Made by a program: the position numbers and the translations under genes. From Hymenopellis radicata (lineage: Eukaryota; Basidiomycota; Agaricomycetes; Agaricales; Physalacriaceae), in the NCBI GenBank assembly GCA_015501595.1, contig JADNRX010001008.1, positions 1 through 16,275 of the forward strand: a stretch of DNA of 16,275 bases, written 5' to 3'. Shown here in pieces: positions 10,867 through 16,275 of the stretch. The stretch's first letter is position 1; the number at the start of each line of letters is the position of its first letter. The notes under the pieces are model-generated. The model searched no databases. It saw only the letters and a list, made by a program, of their open reading frames with translations, and was not told the origin of the DNA.

Positions 10867-10919
10867 GTTTGGCTGATCGTATGACTGACAAGCCCTTCTC
10901 CCATGGGGGGGCATTGTAA
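10798..10919 (+). CDS. Probable true C-terminal end of ORF3, running through the polypurine tract into the LTR
   Basis: Reading one base back at the G5 run (10796-10800) gives about 38 further codons, including MDKFFGLVLEDTAGAE and ending in His-Gly-Gly-Ala-Leu before a TAA at 10917-10919. This reads more like protein than the competing frame, which ends at 10866. The last codons use the polypurine tract as coding sequence, and the stop codon is part of the TGTAA that starts the LTR. This is an inference from the look of the frame; no start codon for this piece is implied. Confidence 0.45.
10903..10914 (+). other. Polypurine tract (plus-strand primer site)
   Basis: The sequence ATGGGGGGGCAT contains seven Gs (10905-10911) and lies directly before the TGTAA that starts the LTR. 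G-rich tracts at this place act as the RNase H-resistant primer for plus-strand DNA synthesis in LTR retroelements. Here the tract also appears to be coding (end of ORF3). Confidence 0.75.
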
Positions 10920-11155
10920 GGATTCAATAGCGCGTAGTATACATGGTCGTAGAGTACTTGTCAGATCGCTTACGCAATACAGTTTTACCTTGTTTCTTAC
11001 CCCGATCGTAAGCCCGTAAGACCACGGAGACGCGTCGTCTCTCGTATGCAGCTGCGTTAGTGCTCAATCTCTCTGGCTGAGCATCCATAGCTGCTTCCTT
11101 TCCCGGGTGGGACCCAGGCCTGGGTGACACGCCCTCTTTCGCACTCAGAGTTACA
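10915..11155 (+). repeat. 3' LTR (241 bp)
   Basis: It starts with TGTAA directly after the polypurine tract and ends with the inverted copy TTACA at 11151-11155. A perfect 14-bp palindrome (ACCCAGGCCTGGGT) is at 11112-11125 and an ACGCGT at about 11030. The next five bases, GAGTA (11156-11160), would be the target-site duplication, which cannot be checked because the 5' end is outside the window. The right boundary rests on the TGTAA/TTACA symmetry alone. Confidence 0.7.
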
Positions 11156-11525
11156 GAGTAGGCAACGACGCTCTTCCCTACGCTACTTGAGCCTATACCC
11201 GAGGAAGTGAAGACTACAGCTGCATTTGGGGTTCCATTGACGTAGACGTCGCCGCGACGGTGAAGCTTTCAGTAGGTGCAATGTGCTTTCATTTCGGGTT
11301 ATTGATAGCAACACTGGCCGCAGGACAATTCACCTTGAAATGAAACAGAACGAGCGTCGCCGCCACATTGAGGTCATCTTTGTTGCCACAGGCTCTCAAA
11401 GACAGCCAAGGAGATGGCTTCTGGGTGCGCGGTATGTCTACAGTGCCGCAAGAGCCAAGGGACATTGAAGCGTTCTTGCAGCTGAAGTAACCACTTCTTG
11501 GAAGGAGAAATAAACTTTTTACATT
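11156..11525. other. Host DNA between the LTR and the kinase-like gene, no gene identified
   Basis: There is no convincing gene. On the minus strand a frame is open from about 11270 down to the LTR border, giving a protein-like string (GDVYVNGTPNAAVVF...) and continuing without a stop into the LTR; it lacks a start codon. A + strand ORF at 11283-11468 has no recognisable content. The part next to 11526 should hold the 3' untranslated region of the kinase-like gene. Confidence 0.5.
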
Positions 11526-13002
11526 TCATGTTATGGATAAGATGACAGGTTCACACTGGCGGTACATAAATTGCCCTTCACAGCGAATAAGATCAGCCTC
11601 TGGCCGCTCAACCGTCGGGCTTGACTTACCATGTCTATAGCGAATGGCTTGAACGCGGCTGTTGAGGACGTTTTCAGGAAGCTTCTTCCAGATTGACTCG
11701 AAGCAAGTCAAGGCAAGGGCTGCCGTTACCGTTGAATTGGGCAGCTTCATGTCATCTAGCAAGGACACCACCTCAGGCATGACATCCTCCGCACACTAGC
11801 CGACGCATGAGGTAACGTGAGGCCGATTGAACGAGTACACTCACGCGGAGGGTTATTTCTAGGGTTCTGGCCAGTTGATCAAGATCTTGACGATAAGCGC
11901 GCTCGAAAGCAGGGCCAGGTGCGTCCACGGAGGAGGCAAAAGCAGAATCGATGAGGGTGGTTTCGAAGTCGATGAGGGCATAGCGCCGCTCTGGGCCGCG
12001 CAAACCACCATAATGGTACATTCTGGGGCCTTCCGGTGCAAGTGCATCCATAACCATATTCTGGGGGCTGATGTCGCCGTGTGCCATGCCATGCGAATGG
12101 AGGAAGTGGACGGCCTGCAGGCAGAGATGAAAATGATAAAATAGCCAAGCCAAACAATGCGAAACTGACTTCAAGAAACGCTTGCCCGTAATGGACGATT
12201 TCACCAACAGTGGTGAAAGCGCTCGTGCCAGCCGGTCCCCAACTGTAGCGCCACATAAGCATGTTGCAACCGGCAGAAATGAGTAGACACTTGTACCGGG
12301 GCATGACGGCAAAGACGTCACCATCGAAGACGAGGCAATGTAGTAAGGGAATCGTGTGGTTGTGGGGGTGTTGACGTAGGTATGTACTGTTCAGTTTCCG
12401 TAGGGCTCGGAGCTCACTCGTGGCGTTGGGACCCGAAACCGCCCTGGGCTTGCGGTCACTGTATGTGATTATTGAAGTTGAGTTAGACGTACTTGATGAT
12501 GACTTCACGCCCTTGAGAGTCATGCGCGGCCCATACGCGTGGCGCCTAGATACGATAGTCAGTCAGTATGAGGGCCGTCCAAGGATTTCGAGGTGACACG
12601 TACAATGAAAGAGAATGCGGCGTCGGCGTCATCGCGGTAATAACTCTGTGCGAATGGGAAAGCATGGTCCGGCTTGGCTCGAGGTGTTACAGGCGATAAG
12701 GCGCTGAAAATATCGCTGGGTTTGTTAGGGAGGAACAAGTGATATCCCTGTGAGGCGAAGAAGGGACGAAGGAAAGTCCAGAGCCGTATCAGTCGGGACT
12801 TTTGTCGGGCATACAGTTGACGATCATTGGGATCTCCGGTGTCCCAGAGGCGAGGGTATTGTGAGCGAACTGGGCATTGCCACAGCCAGGAGCGAGCAGT
12901 CCAATAAAGGGAGCTTCCGAAGCCACCAACAAGAAGAATACCAAAGCCCCTGAATAGAAACCGCATCAGGGAAAGCTCAAAAGACAGTATGGAGGATGAC
13001 AT
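11526..13002 (-). CDS. Membrane-anchored protein-kinase-like protein (seven exons)
   Basis: Exons on the minus strand: 13002-12604, 12545-12493, 12443-12297, 12242-12170, 12114-11845, 11795-11630 and 11575-11526; the total is 385 codons plus stop. Introns are 49-58 nt, mostly with GTACGT, GTGAGT or GTAAGT donors. The ATG at 13002 has ACC before it; the frame also runs upstream without an ATG. Residues about 12-33 form a hydrophobic segment, likely a signal anchor. Kinase features are K151 (VIIK), E161 (SELRAL), the hinge-like MPRW at 198-201, the catalytic loop HGDISPQN at 236-243 (D238, N243), D273-F274-E275 in place of DFG, and D301 in the helix F region. The glycine-rich loop is not recognisable. 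It resembles a kinase-like family I know from mushroom genomes, with HGD for HRD. Whether it phosphorylates anything is open. The last intron (acceptor AAG at 11576) is the least certain; retaining it also keeps the frame. Confidence 0.85.
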
Positions 13003-13262
13003 GGTAGGTTCGGTTGAAGTAGATGGCGTTGCCTTTGGAGCATCATGTGGATGCACGTGTCACGGGCCGATGATCATTGATCCCCGAACTGACAACGCGT
13101 CAAAAACGCGTCCCCTTGTCTTCGTGCGGGGTGGGGTGGATTGTCGGTGAATAGACCGTAGTTTGTAAGGATTTTCTTGTTGTCGCATTCGCATGCGCCT
13201 TCCGGACCACGATGAAGTCTTAAAAACAGTGGAGCTACACCTTAAATTGCAGTATATAATAT
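13003..13262 (-). promoter_or_regulatory. Intergenic region upstream of the kinase-like gene, with paired ACGCGT motifs
   Basis: This 260-bp gap separates the stop of the protease gene (13263) from the ATG of the kinase-like gene (13002), both on the minus strand, so it should hold the terminator of one and the promoter of the other. Two ACGCGT hexamers start at 13095 and 13106, exactly 11 bp apart. In yeasts ACGCGT is the MBF-binding MCB box of G1/S genes; its role here is inferred. No clear TATA box lies close to the ATG. Confidence 0.45.
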
Positions 13263-15507
13263 CTAATTACCACTGTCTGACAGTACTTCTATCTGCTCAT
13301 CATCGTCACTCGAGTCGCCAGTATGGCGGAGTTGGAAATCCACCATGGCTTGTTGTGCCGCCTGCGTAAGCCGTTGGCGCAAGCCGGTAATACGGTGAAC
13401 TTGCCAAAGTTCCTGAAGAGACTGCTCAGGTACTGGATGCTGGAGAACGATGAGTTGGGTCCGAACGAGAATACAGACTACTGTAGTATTTCGACCGTAG
13501 GTTCACAGGGTGTGACCTGTGACCTCGTGAACTTGTTTGGTGGGATGTTCACAGCGGACACATCACTGTGACCCACTAAAAATAAGTTCACTAAATTTTT
13601 CAATGGCAGGGTTATTTCACAGGTTTTAGGCTGAATCTCAGTATAAATAGAGAAAAATGTGCTATTCTAGACCTAAAATACACCAAAAAGGAGAAAAATC
13701 CTATAAAAACAGCCACCAAGCTCAATTTGAGAGCAAAAGTCTGATTTGTGACCAATTTGGGGCAGGTTCACAGCCAAAAAAAACTAGTGACCTGCTTATG
13801 TAACAGGTTCATTTTTCGGGCTCGTGACCTGTGACGTGAACCTATGGTCGAAATACGACAGTAGACACTGACCAGCGCGAGGACCCGACCGTAAAATTCG
13901 AGGTCGGAAAGATACATTTCAGCAAAGTGTATCACAAATAGGCCACAGTCATAAGTGTTTGTCTGTTGAGGGACCTAGGTATTGCATTGAATACTTTGCT
14001 GAAAGAGAGTGAATTATAAAGGACCTTCAGTTCATATGAGAGAGGACTTCGGAATGCCGGACAGGGATGTCGAGCCTTGGCTTCTTGCAACAAGTAGTCT
14101 TTCAGAACTGTGAAGACTTCAGAATGGTAGAAACCAAGCGAATCGAGTGCAATCATGCGAGTTTGACTGAATGAAACGGTAAGCATATATCCGACACGGC
14201 AAGGGACTTACGCAGGATGAGACTTTGCAAATTGCTGGTCAGCGAAGGGTTGGTTTTCACCATCGAGGCAAAGCCCAGGATGCAAGATTAGTACAAGAAA
14301 CCAATGACTGCTGCGCAAGGGGGTGAGTAGGAGCGGTCAGTCCATATACGAGGAATGGAACCTTTGGTTGACGGGTATCATCAAGCACCGCTTGCGAAAG
14401 ATGTCAACAGATTTCGTCCACTTCGCTATTTTCGCATAGCCGCTAGGTCAAAAAAGTGTTCATGAGCGTTGGGTACAGTATCCGCATGGCCTGCACGACT
14501 GACTCTTTTTTAAGGCGGGTATAGAAAAAGTTGCTATAAACGTAGACACTTGCGAAGGCGGTGCTATTGTTCTCTTGAAGACGTTTTAAGGCCAAACTGA
14601 GAGACACAGTGAGAGGAGTAGGGGAAGAGAAATGGCATGGAGCGTACAGGAAGCCAAACATGACAAGCGAGTCGCTGAATAGCTGCCGCGGGGCCAGCCT
14701 GGCCAAGTCCTCTCCGGAGACTGAGACGGGCCCGCCGGCCTGACCGCCAGTCTCCTTGGCATCGAACAGGTATGAGAAAATGCTGCAGGGGGTCAGAGTC
14801 GACAACGAAAGGGGGTGGGGGGCGTACCGCTTTTTGGGTGACTGCAGAGGCTCAGTGGTCCACCAATCCGCAACTGAAAGGCGTTCAGACACAGTTAAGA
14901 ACTGCTCCAATGCTGGTTGCAGTGGCGAATTGACAGTCGGTTGACGGTCGCTGGTGGACGGTGGGGGGGTGGCGTTACTGGTAAACGGCTCAGCGCGATC
15001 TAAGACAAAAGTTGGGGCGTCCGTTCCAGGATGCTGCTGAAGCGGTACCGCAGGTTGACTAGGCGAAACGTTTGGTAAGGTGGGTGGTTTCAGGAATTGC
15101 GCCGCAGAAATTTTAGTGACATCGGCACATTCATCGATTGAGCCTGGTGAGGATTCAGGGAGACGCTTGGAGTTAACAACTGCTTTCGACATGCGAGCAG
15201 GGTCGTGCGGACGGCTCGTCTCCCCAGGCTGGGCTTTGTGCGAGCTCGGCCGCTTCGGAAAAGATCCAGGGACATATATCCACGAAGCTCTTAGAGGATT
15301 GGCCCCAAGAGCTAGCAGTTGTGCCGGAGTGAATGGTGGTTGCAGTGGCGAAATGAACATCGGCGGACGGGCGTTGGCGGACGGTAGCAGGGGTGTATAT
15401 GTGGCATTACTGATAGGCGGCATGCACTGGTCAGGACGTAAAGTTGGGCCGTCCGTTCCAGGATGCGTCTCTCCAGGCTGGGCTGTGTGCGAGTTCGGGG
15501 CAGACAT
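13263..15507 (-). CDS. Ulp1/SENP-type SUMO protease (peptidase C48), eight exons
   Basis: Exons on the minus strand: 15507-14828, 14782-14648, 14596-14504, 14442-14362, 14310-14212, 14166-14025, 13974-13873 and 13439-13263; the total is 502 codons plus stop, with all phases consistent. Residues 1-225 are Pro/Ser/Thr-rich with internal duplications (AQPGET twice; HPGTD...SNAT...SPLQP twice). A basic PKKR stretch follows. The catalytic region has FSDSLVMFGF (matching the family's LNDTLIEFGL), SNFFYTRL, and the triad H332 (SSHWF), D371 (ALDSLG) and C420 (TYDCG), with the oxyanion Gln in VPQQTNTYDCG. C48 enzymes cleave SUMO precursors or SUMO-lysine bonds, usually in the nucleus. The C-terminus carries DDDEQIEVLSD, which resembles a SUMO-interacting motif. 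The 45-nt first intron and the 51-nt introns are multiples of three, so their retention would not shift the frame. The intron at 14361-14311 has a weak GTTCCA donor. The last intron contains a MITE. All key residues are kept, so the gene is probably functional. Confidence 0.87.
13481..13506 (+). repeat. MITE terminal inverted repeat, left
   Basis: 26 bp starting CTGTAGTATTTCGACC; it pairs with 13836-13861 with two mismatches (positions 5 and 17). Confidence 0.82.
13836..13861 (-). repeat. MITE terminal inverted repeat, right
   Basis: Its reverse complement starts CTGTCGTATTTCGACC and matches the left repeat at 24 of 26 positions. Confidence 0.82.
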
Positions 15508-15560
15508 GACGGACAAAAGGAAAGAGGGCGTGAGGGAAGGCAAGAGGATTGTTGAAGCGG

Positions 15561-15600
15561 TATAGAGGACGCGTGCCGATCGAGTATATAGGACGCGCAC
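15561..15600 (-). promoter_or_regulatory. Putative core promoter of the SUMO protease gene (TATA-like, duplicated)
   Basis: On the + strand TATAGAGGACGCGTGC (15561-15576) and TATATAGGACGCGCAC (15585-15600) form a near-perfect 16-bp direct repeat offset by 24 bp. In gene orientation the second copy supplies a TATATA about 78 bp upstream of the ATG at 15507, a suitable distance for a TATA box. One copy includes ACGCGT. Promoter activity is inferred from position. Confidence 0.4.
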
Positions 15601-15606
15601 CTAGCT

Positions 15607-15661
15607 GATGACGCACATGGTCCTGCACTGGGAACTTCACTGCAGGATGATGTGCGTCATC
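15607..15661. repeat. 55-bp hairpin: 21-bp inverted repeat with a 13-nt loop
   Basis: The left arm 15607-15627 and the right arm 15641-15661 are complementary at 19 of 21 positions; the outer 12 bp (GATGACGCACAT) pair perfectly, as do the inner 7 bp. The loop is 15628-15640. It lies 100-155 bp upstream of the protease ATG. The arms contain TGACGCA, which resembles a bZIP (CRE-like) half-site in both orientations. Confidence 0.85.
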
Positions 15662-15760
15662 ACGGTGTAGTGGCGGCCGTCATCTTTTAGTGGTAATGCG
15701 AATGTAGTTTAATATTCCAGGGAGCAAGTGGCCGGCGGACGTGCTGGTATAGGAGGGGAT

Positions 15761-15875
15761 GCGTTATTCATTCGTAAGAATGCGTCCGGCTCTTTAGATG
15801 GGAACGCGTCCTTGTGGAGGAGGGGTGCGTCCTTCAGGTTCAGCACGCGTTCTCTTGTTTGATCGGAACGCGTCC
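15761..15875 (+). repeat. Degenerate ~22-bp tandem array with GCGTCC/ACGCGTCC core
   Basis: Core motifs start at 15761 (GCGTTA), 15782 (GCGTCC), 15806 (GCGTCC within ACGCGTCC), 15827 (GCGTCC), 15847 (GCGTTC within ACGCGTTC) and 15870 (GCGTCC within ACGCGTCC). Spacings are 21, 24, 21, 20 and 23 bp. Only the core is conserved and the sequence between is variable. The period is not a multiple of three, so a coding repeat is unlikely. The form AACGCGTCC followed by a T-rich stretch also occurs once at about 13105. Confidence 0.65.
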
Positions 15876-16275
15876 TTTTGTTTGAAGAAATGGCTCCTGC
15901 GTACTTCGTCCTCAAATAGTAGAGCTCGCCCAGGCGAGTCACAGTAGGCGAAGGGAGCGTGTCGCTTCGCGGATGTCTGTTCAGATGCTGCCTAAGTACA
16001 TCACTGGCAGTGGTCTAAGAAACAACGTAGAGCAAATAAAGATCATACGAACCGATCGGTGGATGGAATGATGGGCTGTCTGCCTAAGCATCTGTAGTCT
16101 ACCGGTTACACCTAGCGGCCACAGTGTCTTCGGTTCTACTTGGACTTGGGGTCTGCCGGTACACCACATAGAGTATGTGAAGTGGGGGTTCGATTCCCTG
16201 AGGTGCGGGCGCGGGTTGGAATCCCTGCAGGCTTACTACTTTTTGCGTTGTCGTATTGTCGGACATGGCCTTTTT

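Larger units (their letters stand above)
1..11155 (+). mobile_element. Ty3/Gypsy chromovirus LTR retrotransposon, 5' end outside the window
   Basis: The element holds, in order, a 5' leader, ORF1 (Gag-like N-terminal module), a Gag-Pol frame, an accessory coding block and a 3' LTR. The order protease, reverse transcriptase, RNase H, integrase places it in Ty3/Gypsy (Metaviridae), and the C-terminal chromodomain places it among the chromoviruses. The 3' boundary is set by a seven-G polypurine tract followed at once by TGTAA, with the matching TTACA 241 bp later. No copy of this LTR occurs at the left edge, so the 5' LTR and primer binding site lie before base 1. At more than 11.1 kb it is far larger than the 5-7 kb I would expect for a fungal chromovirus; the long ORF1 and the 2-kb block after pol account for the excess. 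The uninterrupted 2334-codon pol frame suggests a recent insertion. Frame breaks in ORF1/pol and in the accessory block are either programmed, spliced, mutational or assembly errors. Confidence 0.95.
13481..13861. mobile_element. MITE (non-autonomous DNA transposon), TA target site
   Basis: This 381-bp element has 26-bp terminal inverted repeats (13481-13506 and 13836-13861) that match at 24 of 26 positions; the termini read CTGTAGTATTTCGACC and CTGTCGTATTTCGACC. It is flanked by TA at 13479-13480 and 13862-13863. The interior is AT-rich and holds no transposase, so it must depend on an enzyme encoded elsewhere. Copies of CAGGTTCAC and GTGACCTG recur just inside both ends and may be transposase-binding subterminal repeats. 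TA duplication fits Tc1/mariner-like movement; a PIF/Harbinger-type three-base site is a less likely alternative. Confidence 0.82.
13440..13872 (-). other. Last intron of the SUMO protease gene, enlarged by a MITE
   Basis: The donor GTCAGT is at 13872 and the acceptor TTCTCCAG ends at 13440, giving 433 nt. Removing the 381-bp MITE and one TA leaves exactly 50 nt with a branch-like ACTCAT, the size of the other introns here. The flanking exons join in phase 0 and the frame stays open to the stop at 13263, which supports the model. Confidence 0.8.
15508..16275. other. Intergenic region upstream of the SUMO protease gene, no gene identified
   Basis: No protein-coding gene is supported; the short ORFs on both strands have no recognisable content. 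The region holds the likely promoter of the protease gene (TATA-like box, paired GGACGCG repeats), a long hairpin, a degenerate array of GCGTCC motifs, a 10-bp palindrome ACCGATCGGT at 16051-16060, and a tRNA-like stretch ending in a T5 run near 16240. Confidence 0.6.

Noticed and set aside
8909..10919. ORF3 as an envelope gene
   Set aside because: No signal peptide, no membrane anchor in the likely frame and no cleavage-site pattern; the hydrophobic end at 10820-10860 is in the weaker frame.
10924..11130. Minus-strand ORF within the LTR
   Set aside because: Starts at GTG, lies wholly inside the LTR and has no recognisable content.
11283..11468. + strand ORF of 61 codons
   Set aside because: Short, no motif, in a region without supporting promoter or splice signals.
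13323..13571. + strand ORF of 82 codons starting with ATG
   Set aside because: It is the antisense of the last exon of the SUMO protease gene, then runs into the MITE; the minus-strand reading has splice signals and a sensible C-terminus.
15080..15565. + strand ORF of 161 codons
   Set aside because: Antisense to the repetitive first exon of the protease gene; Gly/Ser-rich shadow with no motif.
15761..15875. CRISPR-like array
   Set aside because: Only a 6-8 bp core is conserved, spacing varies, there are no cas genes and the context is eukaryotic.
15709..15942. Minus-strand ORF with repeated KDA/DAF-like units
   Set aside because: The apparent peptide repeats come from the ~22-bp DNA array, whose period is not a multiple of three.

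Overview
The window looks like a chromosomal segment of an Agaricomycete (mushroom-forming basidiomycete). The evidence is a large Ty3/Gypsy retrotransposon with a C-terminal chromodomain (chromovirus) plus two intron-rich host genes. Their introns are short (about 45-61 nt), with GTACGT, GTAAGT or GTCAGT donors and CTGAC/CTAAC-like branch sites. No bacterial features are seen. All exon models were deduced by eye from reading frame, splice signals and family motifs.

Region 1 (1-11155): most of one LTR retrotransposon on the + strand, more than 11.1 kb long. The window opens inside its 5' leader, so the 5' LTR lies off the left edge. In order it carries ORF1 (151-2466, an N-terminal Gag-like module), a 2334-codon pol frame (1881-8885), and an unusual third coding block (8909-10919). 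Pol holds capsid, CCHC knuckle, aspartic protease, reverse transcriptase, RNase H, DD35E integrase and chromodomain. The third block sits between pol and the 3' LTR, where an envelope gene would sit, but shows no membrane protein features. It is read in three successive frames. Its last codons run through the polypurine tract and its stop codon overlaps the first bases of the LTR. A 241-bp 3' LTR (10915-11155, TGTAA...TTACA) closes the element.

Region 2 (11156-11525): host DNA with no convincing gene. One minus-strand open stretch runs straight into the LTR.

Region 3 (11526-13002, minus strand): a seven-exon gene for a small membrane-anchored protein-kinase-like protein (385 aa). It has the Lys, Glu, catalytic Asp and Asn of kinases, but HGD instead of HRD and DFE instead of DFG.

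Region 4 (13263-15507, minus strand): an eight-exon gene for a Ulp1/SENP-type SUMO protease (C48 family). It has a complete His-Asp-Cys triad, a repetitive proline-rich N-terminus and a possible SUMO-interacting motif at the C-terminus. Its last intron, otherwise 50 nt, carries a 381-bp MITE with 26-bp terminal inverted repeats and a TA target-site duplication.

Region 5 (15508-16275): intergenic, upstream of the protease gene. It holds a TATA-like box, a 55-bp hairpin, a degenerate roughly 22-bp array built on the core GCGTCC/ACGCGTCC, and a tRNA-like (Pol III-like) stretch at the right edge.

The two host genes lie head to tail on the minus strand, 260 bp apart, and both have ACGCGT (MCB-like) motifs upstream. 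The most unusual material is the retrotransposon's accessory block with its frame organisation, and the MITE in the protease intron.
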